From: G963667915 sp965197385 | GTDB lineage: Bacteria; Acidobacteriota; Vicinamibacteria; Vicinamibacterales; UBA823 | Reading direction: 5' to 3' | Length of the DNA stretch: 64,000 bases | Assembly (NCBI GenBank): GCA_965197385.1 | Contig: CBDANA010000008.1 | Location: 558,001-622,000, forward strand | Part shown: one piece after another, positions 51,556-60,648 of the stretch | How the letters are laid out: each line of letters begins with the position of its first letter | Position numbering within the stretch: position 1 is the first letter of the stretch | The notes under the pieces: model-generated | The model's input: the letters and a program-made list of their open reading frames with translations, nothing else | Database searches by the model: none | Told to the model about the DNA's origin: nothing | Position numbers and translations under genes: made by a program

Positions 51556-51880
51556 TTATGAGAGAGCTGGGCTCATGATCAGGCCGCTCAGGGGCGCTGG
51601 GCTGAGGGCTGCCGGGGCCGGTGGCCGAGAGCCCAGCGCACGGTGGGGCCGCACCGTGTTGTCCTCGCGCCGCCATCGTTCGATCAAGATCTTGGCTTCC
51701 GTCAACGTGTAGAAGATCTCGCGGTCGAGCAGTTCGTCGCGCAGTTGCCCGTTGAACGATTCCACGTAGCCGTTCTCTCAGGGACTCCCCGGCTCGATGA
51801 ACAGCGTCTGCACCTGCAGGGCGTCCAGCCACAGCCGGATGCGCGTGGCCGTAAACTCCGGGCCGTTGTCCAGGATATGG
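51556..51880 (-). pseudogene. IS3-family transposase C-terminal fragment with in-frame TGA
   Basis: Reading leftward from 51880: ILDNGPEFTATRIRLWL, then LFIEPGSP, a TGA (TGG in relatives, SPWENGY), ENGYVESFNGQLRDELLDREIFYTLTEAKILIERWR and HRALGSRPPAP. The second catalytic Asp and the Glu are visible. A small relic between the IS481 fragment and the next IS110 element. Confidence 0.8.
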
Positions 51881-51954
51881 AGATGACAGGAAGGGCGCCC
51901 TCACCCCATCTCCGCATAGTCTCCGTGCAATCACGACAAAGCAGGGAGGCCAGC

Positions 51955-53211
51955 ATGAGACAGGATGAGAGGCACCACACGTTGGACGACATCTTCGTGG
52001 GCATCGATCTGGCGACCCGTCAGCACCAGGTGGTCGTCCTCGATGGGCAGGGACACCGCCTCACGAGCTTCAAGGTTTCGCATTCTCGAGAGGGGCTGCG
52101 CGAGCTCGTGGAGCGCTGCTCGGCCCGTCGAGTCGGCCGGGGACGAGGTACGGTGCACTTCGCGTTCGAGGCCACCGGACACGTGTGGGAGGCGGTTGGT
52201 GCATTCTTTGAGCAGCGCGCGCTTCGGTATCACGTCGTCAATCCGCTCGCGACCTTCCGGGTGCGCGAGGCTCGGCAGATGGGACGCGACAAGCGAGACC
52301 TGACCGACGCAGAGCAGATCGCGCAGCTGCTGCGCACGGGGGTCGTGACCAAGTGCCAGCTCTTGCCCGCTCGATACATGCAACTGCGGCGAGCCTGGGG
52401 CGAGTATCAGCGTCTACGCTGCGAGCGCGCCCGCCTCAAGACCCTGCTCGTGCATCAGCTCTACGGCGTGTTTCCGGAAATCGTCGGCGAGTGGAAAACC
52501 GTCACGGCGCCTGGGTGCCTCGCGGTGCTGCGGGCGGGCTTGCCCCCGCAGGACATCGCGATGCTGACGAAGCCGGCCTTCATCCGAGTCGTGCAAGAGC
52601 ACCGGCGGGGACGGCGGATGTGGCGCTTCAAGATTGAGCAAGTCTGGGAGAAGGCCGGGAGGACGGTGGCGGCGCTCTATGGGCATGAGGCCGCCATGCG
52701 TGAAGTGACTCGGCTGGTCGAGCGTCTCGACTTCGTCGGCGACCAACTCGATCGCGTCGCGGGCGAGCTCCAGACCGACCTCGAGGGGTTTGAGGAGCCG
52801 ACGTATCTCGCGACGTTGCCGGGGACCGGGTGGGTCACGATCGCCGGGCTACTCGCCGAGATCGGCCCCTTTCACCGATTCCGGCACGGCCGGCAGTTAG
52901 TGAAGCTCGCCGGCCTGCAGCCGTCGAGACGGGAAAGCGGCCAGCACGCGGGCCGCACACCGATCAGCAAGCGCGGCCGGGCGCAGCTGCGCGCCGTGGT
53001 CTACATGGCCACGCTGTCGTCCATACGCCATACCCGGCGCCTGAGAGCCCACTACGAGCGCCTCACGCAGCGCGTCACGCGGCCCCTGCCCCCCATGCAA
53101 GCGATCGGGGCCTGCATGACCAAGCTGCTGCACTACGCGTTCGCCGTCGTCCACAACCAAACGGCGTTCGACGTCAACCACGTGTGGAGGGATGATCCGA
53201 TCGTCGCCTAG
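51955..53211 (+). CDS. IS110-family DEDD recombinase, second type
   Basis: 418 residues from the ATG at 51955, with AGGGAGGC upstream. GIDLATRQHQVVVLDGQG (first Asp), FAFEATGHVWEA (Glu), DKRDLTDAEQIAQLL (Asp pair), then a C-terminal domain with TLPGTGWVTIAGLLAEIG and KLAGLQPSRRESGQHAGRTPISKRGRAQLR. It is clearly different from copies a-c. Complete frame. Element ends were not defined; the about 250 bp downstream (53212-53464) have no gene and may contain its non-coding end. Confidence 0.88.
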   Translation: MRQDERHHTLDDIFVGIDLATRQHQVVVLDGQGHRLTSFKVSHSREGLRELVERCSARRVGRGRGTVHFAFEATGHVWEAVGAFFEQRALRYHVVNPLATFRVREARQMGRDKRDLTDAEQIAQLLRTGVVTKCQLLPARYMQLRRAWGEYQRLRCERARLKTLLVHQLYGVFPEIVGEWKTVTAPGCLAVLRAGLPPQDIAMLTKPAFIRVVQEHRRGRRMWRFKIEQVWEKAGRTVAALYGHEAAMREVTRLVERLDFVGDQLDRVAGELQTDLEGFEEPTYLATLPGTGWVTIAGLLAEIGPFHRFRHGRQLVKLAGLQPSRRESGQHAGRTPISKRGRAQLRAVVYMATLSSIRHTRRLRAHYERLTQRVTRPLPPMQAIGACMTKLLHYAFAVVHNQTAFDVNHVWRDDPIVA

Positions 53212-53492
53212 AGACCTGAGGCTCCGGCTCCGGCCGGAGAGGAGGCCATGCCGACCGTTGTCCTGAGCCCTTCGAGTCGAAGACAGCTCGACGCCCGTCC
53301 GCCAGGCACCCTCCGCTCCTCGGGTATGAGTCCGGATGACGCACGATGGGCCGGCTCCAGCGAGCCCGTGCCCGTATCTGTCCCTCGATTGGACAGCCCA
53401 ACGGCGCCGAGAGCCTTGACAACTTGGTCATAGCACGCGGAGCGACTGTGCGCGGGGAGGGCACTGACGCCCCTATATGTCAAGACAAGCGT

Positions 53493-54578
53493 TTAGGCTG
53501 CCTGCGTGACGTGTCTGCGCATGCGGAAGTCTGCCATAACACGCTGGTAGATTTCACGGGCGAGGAAGCGTTTGAGGCAGCGGATGATCTCGCGTCTGGT
53601 CCGGCCGCCAGCCGTCCGGCGGGCGACGTAGTCGACCGTCGGCTGGTGGAGCCGCATGCGGACGACGACCGTGCGATGGAGGGCGGCGTTCGCTTGTCGG
53701 TGCCCGCCCCGATAGAGACGATGCCGGCCGGTCGTCATCCCGGACGAAGCCGGGATCGGACAGGCACCGCATAGCTTCGCAAAGGCGGCTTCTGAGCGAA
53801 TCCGGTCGGGGTTGTCGCCGAAGATGATCAGCATCTGGGCGGCCGTGTGGGCGCCGACACCGAAGCCCTCACGGAGGGTCGGCGATGTCTCGGTCGTGAG
53901 GCGCGTGAGGTGCTGGTCGTGTATCGCAATCTCCTCGGTGAGAGCCATCCAGCGGCGGGCGAGCGCCCGGAGGGTATGCTTGGCGGCTGCGGTGGGCGTG
54001 TCGAGGGGGCCCGGTCGGAGTCCGGCGCAGCGCGTGAGCAGGCCGTGATCGGTGAGGGCGTGGAGGGCTTCTCGCAGGTGGGGTGGCGCATTCACGACGA
54101 TCTGCTTCAGCGTGTTCATCGCCGTGGTGCGCGCCTTCACCGCGGTATCCCGCGTGATCTTCAGCTGGCGCATCATCTCGACGGCGCCGTCCGCAGTCTT
54201 GGGAATGGCTGTCGACTGACCCGCCAGGACGGACCGCGCGGCGACCTCCGCATCGATGGTGTCGGACTTGCCGGCGGCGTGTCGCGTGCGCCGGTCGCCC
54301 CGATTCACTTCTACGACCCGATGCCCCGCGCGGCGCACCGCTCGTGCCAGGCCGGCGCCATAGCTGCCGGTGCCTTCGACGCCGAACGCTTCAATCCGCC
54401 CGTGGGTCTCGGCCCACGTGATCAGCGCCTGGTAGCCGCCCGAGTCAGCGACGAACGCTTGATCGCGTAGACGGATCCCCCAGCTGTCGATTGCCACGGC
54501 GACGTGGACATGCTTATGCGTATCAACGCCGACGATCACCTTCCGCGCTTCAGGCGGCGTGGGTATGCGGTTGGTCAC
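53493..54578 (-). CDS. IS110-family DEDD recombinase, copy b
   Basis: 361 residues, complete: VGVDTHKHVHVAVAIDSWG, FGVEGTGSYGAGL, KSDTIDAEVAARSVL and the catalytic Ser region KLCGACPIPASSGMTTGRH. Same length and layout as copy a, with scattered differences, so these are not recent duplicates. Confidence 0.92.
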   Translation of the reverse strand: MTNRIPTPPEARKVIVGVDTHKHVHVAVAIDSWGIRLRDQAFVADSGGYQALITWAETHGRIEAFGVEGTGSYGAGLARAVRRAGHRVVEVNRGDRRTRHAAGKSDTIDAEVAARSVLAGQSTAIPKTADGAVEMMRQLKITRDTAVKARTTAMNTLKQIVVNAPPHLREALHALTDHGLLTRCAGLRPGPLDTPTAAAKHTLRALARRWMALTEEIAIHDQHLTRLTTETSPTLREGFGVGAHTAAQMLIIFGDNPDRIRSEAAFAKLCGACPIPASSGMTTGRHRLYRGGHRQANAALHRTVVVRMRLHQPTVDYVARRTAGGRTRREIIRCLKRFLAREIYQRVMADFRMRRHVTQAA

Positions 54579-54836
54579 GGGGTGGCCTCCTCGGGTTGCG
54601 GCCCGAGCTGGCCCGGGTGGGCGGACAGGACTGTGACGGGCCGTGGGTGCAGCAGGCCCCTATTGGGTCACGGCCCATCCGGTCAGCTAGCAGCCATACG
54701 ATTCGCCGGCGGACGATGACCGACAGATCAGTAGCGAGGACCGTAGGTCAGTCAAGTTGAGGGTCAGGCCACCACCCACCGGCACCCACCGGTGTCATGG
54801 AGCGACCCCGTCAGGCAGGGGGGGATCATGCTCACA
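54579..54836 (-). ncRNA. candidate IS110 bridge RNA region, copy b
   Basis: Non-coding 258 bp upstream of the transposase, closely alike to 15897-16150 with compensatory-looking changes in GC-rich hairpins (for example CCCTGCCTGACGGGG against CCCTGCCTGTCGGGG). See copy a. Confidence 0.5.
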
Positions 54837-55616
54837 GTCAAGTTAACGAGTCCGGGACATACGAGGGCAGGCTAATCAGAGATCAGGCTGCCGTCACCGC
54901 GGTCCACACTGTGAACGCTCGTGCCCGCAACATTCGATGATGAACCGATCTCAGCCGGTGCCGACCCACGCGAAACAGATTGTGAATGATGCCGTGAACG
55001 TGCAAGAAACACTGCGCGTGGGCGGATGACGTGAAGCCGCGCATCTGACGCTCCCGTTGTCGCGTGGGTTGGTGCGACACTTCGGCCCGATTGTTCGCGT
55101 ATCGCGTCGTGTCATGGGTGACCAAAGGCATGACGTCCCGATGGGCGACACGGTAGCTGCCCAACGTGTCGGTCACGAGCCGCACGGGTTCCTGTCGCTG
55201 ACTGTTCAACAGTCGGCGGAAGAATCTCCGCGCTGCCCGCGCGTCCCGACGGGGTTGTACGAGGATGTCGATCAGATCACCGTCTTGATCCACCGCGCGC
55301 CAGAGATACTGGCGCTCACCGTTGATCGTCACGAAGACTTCATCCAGGAACCACGTATCGCCGAGTCGACCCTGTCGGCGCTTCAACTGCCGAGCGTAGT
55401 CGGGGCCGAATTTCCCGCACCACTGCCGAATGGTTTCGTACGACACGATGATTCCTCGTTCGGCCAGCAGATCCTCAACATCCCGGAAGCTCATGGCAGT
55501 ATCTGTGGTAGAGCCAGACGGCATGGCTGATGATGTCGGGCGGAAAGCGATGCCGAAGGTAGCGGGGCCGGCGAGTGTTCATCCCGGCATTGTGCTGGGC
55601 GGAGAGTTAACTTGAC
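54837..55616. mobile_element. IS6-family element, copy b
   Basis: Terminal inverted repeats GTCAAGTTAAC (54837-54847) and GTTAACTTGAC (55606-55616), about 780 bp in all. It cuts into the RDD-family gene on its right. Confidence 0.88.
54883..55582 (-). pseudogene. IS6-family transposase with 5' frameshift
   Basis: The ATG at 55582 opens MNTRRPRYLRHRFPPDIISHAVWLYHRYC, then an extra A near 55497 shifts the frame; the remainder (MSFRDVEDLLAERGIIVSYETIRQWC, YLDEVF-like FLDEVFVTI, NRAEVSHQPTRQRE) continues to 54883. Removing that base gives RYCLSFRDVEDLL. All three catalytic residues are present. Confidence 0.88.
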
Positions 55617-55664
55617 AATACCCGCCGGGCTCCTGGCGGTCGCCTTCCTCGCCTCGCCGACACG

Positions 55665-56716
55665 ATGGTCGACGGCGACTTTCCAGGCATGTTCCAAGGT
55701 ATCCGCGTCTGGATGGATCGCTTGACGCCTTGGGGCACGCGGGGACTGCTCCTGGGACGACTGATCGTTCCGGACCTCGCGTGGGTCTGGGCTGTCGTCG
55801 GCATCTTCCTGACGGTCTTCCTCGGTCTCAACTTCGTTCTCGACGGACCGGTCCGCGCCTCGATCCAGCCGCTCACCGCCAAGCCCCTGACGACGTTTCT
55901 CGTCGGACTGCTCGTCCTGGCGCTGGTCGGGCCCGTCACGTTCATACTGACGGTGTCCGTCATCGGCATAGCGATCGTGCCGTTCCTCTGGACGGCCCTG
56001 GCGGGAGCGGCCGTCCTCGGAGGCGTGGAGGTCTCCCGCTGGATCGCCGCGATGCTTGTGGCTGAGGTGGCCCCGGAGAATCGAGCCCAGGGGGCACGCT
56101 CGCTCTGCCTCGGGTTTGCGGTCATCTGCGTGGCGTTGATGGTTCCGGTCCTCGGACTGATCGCGTGGGCCAGTCTTGGAGTCCTGGGACTGGGTGCCGC
56201 CGCAATGGCCGTGGCGGAAGGGCTCCGCCAGGAAAACTCGGCACCTACGCCCCTACCGCAGGGCGGGTCGGCACCGGTCTCCGAAAGCCCCGTGGCGACC
56301 GCATCCGCAGCCGACTCGTCAGAACAGGCGCCACTCGTGGATCTGGCTGCCTTCGCCCGGGCGACGTTCCTCGCGCGTACGGGAGCGTTCCTTCTCGATT
56401 GCCTCCTGGTCGCGCTGCTCTACGGGCTGCTAGGACTGGGCGCCGGCCAGTGGTTCGCGACGCTCCTGCTCGTCTATCACATCGCGCTCTGGACCTGGAA
56501 GAGAACGACGGTGGGAGGCATCATCCTCCAGATGCGCCTCGTCCGAACTGACGGCCAGGCGCGGGTTTCACCGACGCGCTGATTCGGGGCCTGGCCAGCA
56601 TCTTCTCGGTGGCCGTGGTGGGTCTGGGATTCTTCTGGATTCTCACGGATGCGGAACGGCAGTTCTGGCACGACAAGATCGCCGGAACCTATGTCGTCAC
56701 CGTGCCGAGGAACTGA
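55665..56716 (+). pseudogene. RDD-family membrane protein with 3' frameshift
   Basis: Five or more membrane helices (LAWVWAVVGIFLTVFLGLNFVL, LVGLLVLALVGPVTFILTV and others), then a low-complexity linker and an RDD domain: RTGAFLLDCLLVALLYGLLG, TVGGIILQMRLVRTDGQ. The frame stops at 56582, but shifting by one base at about 56568 gives FTDALIRGLASIFSVAVVGLGFFWILTDAERQFWHDKIAGTYVV, the conserved end of RDD proteins, to the TGA at 56716. The IS6 end is 48 bp before the start, so the native 5' end may be lost too. Confidence 0.75.
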
Positions 56717-57001
56717 CCGTGATAGGCACCGGCGAGCGTCCCACGTTGCGAATAAGAATCCAGTAACCATTGCGAGATGCGTGCGGAACTACGCGATGGC
56801 TCTTGAGGGCGTTGTTGCACGAATCGTCACTGGCCCGCACGATGCCAACCGACAGGATCCTCACTTGCCGATGCGATACGACGCTGGTCGGCCGAGGGCG
56901 ATCATCCGATTGAAGATCGCACAGCCGAGGACGACCTCACTCGCCTGCCCAGCTGGACTCCGGGCGCGAAGGCGTCAGCGCCAGCAGGTTTCGCGCTGCC
57001 A
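56717..57001. other. gap without recognised gene
   Basis: 285 bp between convergent genes with no recognisable coding content. Confidence 0.4.
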
Positions 57002-58303
57002 TCACCCCTGATAGACCACCCGCCAGATCCGGCCGGTCTTGTCGTTCGCGATGTAGAGGCTGCCGTCCGGGCCCTGGGCAACGCCCGAGGGCCGGTAAGT
57101 GGCGTCGTCGCGCTCCATCAGCGGCACCTGACCGGCGAAGCCGTCGGCGAAGATCTCGTAGTCGCCGGTCGTCGGCTCGGCGCCGGTGAATGGGACGAAA
57201 ACGACGTTGTAGCCGCCCTGCGGCAGCGGCGCGCGGTTCCACGAGCCGTGGAAGACGATGAACGCGCCACCCTGGTAGCGCGCCGGGAACATCGCCCCGG
57301 CGTAGAACATCAGGTCGTTCGGCGCCCAGTGGCCGGGGAAGCCGATGAGCGGCGGCGGGTACTCGTCGCACCGACCGACCATCTCGCCGTCGCCGCCGTA
57401 CTCCGGATTGAGCACCCGCTTGCCCTGCTGCCAGTCGTGGAAGCAGTAGGGCCAGCCGAAGTTCGAGCCTTCCTCGACCTTCAGGAACTCCTCCGACGGC
57501 AGCTCGGCGTTCTGCTCGTCGGTAAACCGACCGGGCCACAAGGTGTTGAGCTGATCCCGCCCGTGCTGGACCAGGTAGAGCCCGCCCTCGGCCGGGTGCC
57601 ACGCCATGGCGAAGTTCTGCCGCATTCCAGTCGCGTAGTGCTCGCCCGTCGCCTGCGTCTGATCGGCCGCGGCCTCGTCGAACTTCCAGACGCCGCCATG
57701 CTGATCGAGCATCGCACAGGGGTCCTCGCCCAGCTCCTCCGGGACGCGGCCGCCCGGCTGGCAGGTGTTCGACGGCGCTCCGACGTTGACGAACATCCCG
57801 CCTTCGCCGTCGAAGGCGATTCCCTTGGCGCGGTGGCCATCCTGGTCCGGCAGTGTGACGAGGACCTCCAGGGTCGTCTCCGGCACGAGCGAGTCGGCGA
57901 GCATCCGGTAGCGCTCGATCGCAACGTCGCGGCCGAGGTAGAGGTAGCCGCCGTGCAGCTTCATTGCCGTGCCCCCGTCCTCGCCGAATCGCTCCTCGAT
58001 GTCCATGCGGCCGTCGCCGTCGGTGTCGCGCAGCGCCACGATGCCGCCCAGTGTGTCCTGCTGGTTCCGGATGGCGACGTAGATGTCGCCGTTCGGCGCC
58101 ACGGTCAGATGCCGCGCGGCGCCGAGGCCGTCGGCCACGACCAGCGCACAGAAGCCGTCGGGCAGCGTGATCCCGCCGTTGTCGGGGTCGCAGGCGGGGA
58201 GACTCGCTGACGGGGTGGCCTTTTCAGGCTCCGGAACCGGGGGCTGTCCGCACGCGGCGGCGAGGGCCGCCAGAACGAAGCCGATGATGATTAGTCGCTT
58301 CAT
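57002..58303 (-). CDS. PQQ-type sugar (sorbosone/glucose) dehydrogenase-like lipoprotein
   Basis: 433 residues from the ATG at 58303 (GGGAGC 5 bp upstream). A lipoprotein signal (IIIGFVLAALAAACGQ), then a six-bladed beta-propeller of the sorbosone dehydrogenase group: RHLTVAPNGDIYVAI, DTDGDGRMD, GIAFDGEGGMFVNVGAPSNTCQ, YATGMRQNFAMAWHP, LYLVQHGRDQL, EGSNFGWPYCFHDW, FYAGAMFPARYQGGAFIVFHGSWNR and PSGVAQGPDGSLYIANDKTGRIWRV. It probably oxidises sugars in the periplasm; PQQ binding is a family inference. Confidence 0.85.
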   Translation of the reverse strand: MKRLIIIGFVLAALAAACGQPPVPEPEKATPSASLPACDPDNGGITLPDGFCALVVADGLGAARHLTVAPNGDIYVAIRNQQDTLGGIVALRDTDGDGRMDIEERFGEDGGTAMKLHGGYLYLGRDVAIERYRMLADSLVPETTLEVLVTLPDQDGHRAKGIAFDGEGGMFVNVGAPSNTCQPGGRVPEELGEDPCAMLDQHGGVWKFDEAAADQTQATGEHYATGMRQNFAMAWHPAEGGLYLVQHGRDQLNTLWPGRFTDEQNAELPSEEFLKVEEGSNFGWPYCFHDWQQGKRVLNPEYGGDGEMVGRCDEYPPPLIGFPGHWAPNDLMFYAGAMFPARYQGGAFIVFHGSWNRAPLPQGGYNVVFVPFTGAEPTTGDYEIFADGFAGQVPLMERDDATYRPSGVAQGPDGSLYIANDKTGRIWRVVYQG

Positions 58304-58328
58304 GATTGCTCCCTTTGGGGGTATCCAT

Positions 58329-58908
58329 TTAACCGGACCAGTTGAGCGCCGCGATTCTCCAGGGGCAATTCGCTGGAGGGCGTTCCAAGCTCGGCGGGTG
58401 CCCGCGCACATACGGCGGCGTGAGTCGCACGGCCCGGGGCCGGCTGGTGGCGATTAGGTCCTGGTAGCGTACCGGGTCGTGGGCCACGGCGAGTTCGAGC
58501 ACGCGGTAGAAGACCCTGCCGCGGCTGCGGGAGCGCCGGCGGTTGAAGCGGAACACGAACTCGTTCAGGTAGCTGGCTAGGTGCGCCGGCTCCACCGAGC
58601 CCTGATGGGTGCCCAGCAGCCAGCGCTTGGCTAGCGAGACCACCCGATGCACCGCCGGCAGCAGCGCGCCGGGATCCTCGCCGCAGGCTCGGGCCGCCCG
58701 CTGGCTACGTCGGTCATGGACGTAGCCGAGCTTCTCGAGCCCGCTGTAGCCCGCCCAGCCGTCGGTGATCACCGTCGCGCGCGGCTCAACGTGATCGGTC
58801 ACGAAGGGGTGCAGCGATGCAGCCGAGGCATCGGCCAGCGGCAACATCCGGCACCGGCCGACGCCGTTCGGCGCCTGGATCTCCACGGCGATGCCGGTCA
58901 GCGGTATT
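58329..58908 (-). pseudogene. IS1595-family transposase, 5' truncated by IS6
   Basis: LTGIAVEIQAPNGVGRCRM, then VITDGWAGYSGLEKLGYVHDRR and THQGSVEPAHLASYLNEFVFRFNRRRSRSRGRVFYRVLE are typical of the ISXO2-like DDE domain. The N-terminal part, with the first Asp, is missing: IS6 copy c begins at 58909. Confidence 0.85.
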
Positions 58909-59545
58909 GTCAACTTGTTGAGGGTAGCGCGCTCTTGCCTCGTGAAATCGATGCCTCCGATCGTTCTCAGCAGGCGCACGTCACCGCATCCCATTCAACG
59001 AACGCGCGAGTGCGGAGCAGACGGTGGTGAGCCGATCGCAGGAGGTGTCGCCCGACACGGAACAGATTCTACACGATACCGTGAACCGACGCGAACCGCT
59101 GGAGCTGAGCGGCCGACTTGAAACGCCGCATCTGGCGCTCACGCTGTCGGATCGGTTGATGGGAGACCTCCGCGCGGTTATTCGCGTACTGATCGGTGCA
59201 GTGGAACACCGATGGCATCACCGCGCGACAGGCGGCCGAGTCACTGCGCAGCTTGTCGGTGATCAGGCATCGCGGCACGTGCCGCTGGTTCTTCAGTCAC
59301 GTGCGAAAGAAGCGCACCGCGGCGGGCCGATTTCGTCGCGGTTGCACGAGGATGTCGAGGACGTCACCGTCCTCATCCACGGCGCGCCACAAGTACTGCT
59401 GGCGACCCTGGATCGTGACGAACACCTCGTCGAGATGCCAGGTGTCTCCGAGCCGGCCACGTCGGTGCCGTAATCGGCCCGCATACTCAGGACCGAACCG
59501 CCGACACCACTTCCGGGTGGCCTCATAGGTGACGTCGGCACCCCG
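58909..59545 (-). pseudogene. IS6-family element relic, copy c
   Basis: The terminus GTCAACTTGTTGAGGG at 58909 and the segments CHCTDQYANNRAEVSHQ-like (59069-59278) and the DEVF/QPRRN region in other frames (59293-59541) match copy a, with several frameshifts and the N-terminal part degraded. Not functional. Confidence 0.8.
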
Positions 59546-59713
59546 GTGCTTCCGCCATCAACTGTTGCTACCCCGCCCTTATCTCATTCTAACCAAACCG
59601 CTTAGACTAGATATTCAGTGCCAGAGAGCTGCCAGCGTCAAAATCGACTGGAAGTATTTGGATGATTAGGGCTTAAGCTCTCTTCACCAACACTTGATGA
59701 CGGAAGCACCCGG
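59546..59713. other. gap without recognised gene
   Basis: AT-richer stretch (ACCAAACCGCTTAGACTAGATATTC region) without coding content, probably an old junction between IS relics. Confidence 0.4.
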
Positions 59714-60432
59714 ATGGCTCGTGAGAACGACCGCTGGGGCTACTGCCGCATTCAAGGCGAACTGAGAAAGCTCGGGCATCGGGTGGCGGCAAGCACGATC
59801 GGCAAGGTGCTAAAGGACCACGGTATACGCCCGGCACCGGATCGGCCCACCTCGTGGCGAACGTTCTTGCGCGCGCATTGAGGCGAGGTCGCTGGCATGG
59901 ACTTCTTCACGACAGAAGTGTGGACGCCGCTCGGGCTCACCACTGACTACATGCTCTTCCTCATCGATCTGAAGACCTGACGGGCTCACGTTGCGGGCCT
60001 CACGACGACGCCCGACGGGGCCTTCATGGCGCAGGTGGCCAGGCACCTGACCGATCCGGAGGATGGGTTCCTTCGGGCGCACCATTTCGTAATCTGCGAC
60101 CGCGACGCGAAGTTCACGGCGGAGTTCCGGCGCATCCTACAGCCGTAGGCGTGCGGGTCATCCGGACCCCGAGGCAGGCCCCGAACTGTAACGCTCACGC
60201 GGAGCGATTTGTGCTGTCGATCACGTCCGAGTGTTTGAACCGGATGATGTTCTTCGGCGAAGCGTCGTTGCGTCGCGCTGTTGGAGCATACCTTCAGCAC
60301 TACCACCGGGAGCGACCGCACCAGGGGCGCGGGAACGAGACGCTCGATTCCGCTCCGCGGTCCACGGAGGGGGAGCTTCGGTGCACTGAGCGACTCGACG
60401 GCCTCCTCAAACATTACGCGAGAGCGGCGTAA
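59714..60432 (+). pseudogene. rve integrase-core transposase relic (second lineage)
   Basis: MARENDRWGYCRIQGELRKLGHRVAASTIGKVL and so on, with a TGA at 59879-59881 (TGG in FLRAHW-like relatives) and another at 59978-59980 (after LIDLKT, Arg codon in relatives), then a shift near 60146 and an intact end (RTPRQAPNCNAHAERFVLSI, HYHRERPHQGRGN). Catalytic VAGMDFFTTEVW, ICDRDAKFT and HAERF are visible. The 5' third is missing. Confidence 0.8.
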
Positions 60433-60434
60433 CG

Positions 60435-60648
60435 ATGGGCGCTATCAATCGGGCAGCTGTAATCATCCGACCGTTGCCACCCTACCTCGCCTGGGCCAAG
60501 CGAGACGACACCACTGATATCGCCGAGCCGGTCTTCGAGGACCTGCGACGGGCGCCTCACGTGTACCTCTTGCCGGAATACGGGGACGCCGACTCGGAAC
60601 GGGAGATTCTGGACGACTTCTGGCCAGACCTGTTCGCGGCGATGTTGA
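60435..60648 (+). pseudogene. hypothetical protein cut by IS1380
   Basis: About 71 residues (INRAAVIIRPLPPYLAWAKRDD, APHVYLLPEYGDADSEREILDDFWPDLFAAML) resembling a small bacterial family of unknown function whose C-terminus, usually rich in Trp, is missing beyond the IS1380 left end. The ATG at 60435 overlaps the tail of the preceding relic. Confidence 0.55.

Larger units (their letters stand above)
53465..54836. mobile_element. IS110-family element, copy b
   Basis: Inverted relative to copy a: right end CTTGACATATAGGGGCGTCA on the minus strand at 53484-53465, left end TGTGAGCATGATCCCC at 54836. Its left end touches an IS6 end (GTCAAGTTAAC, 54837), just as in copy a. Confidence 0.85.
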
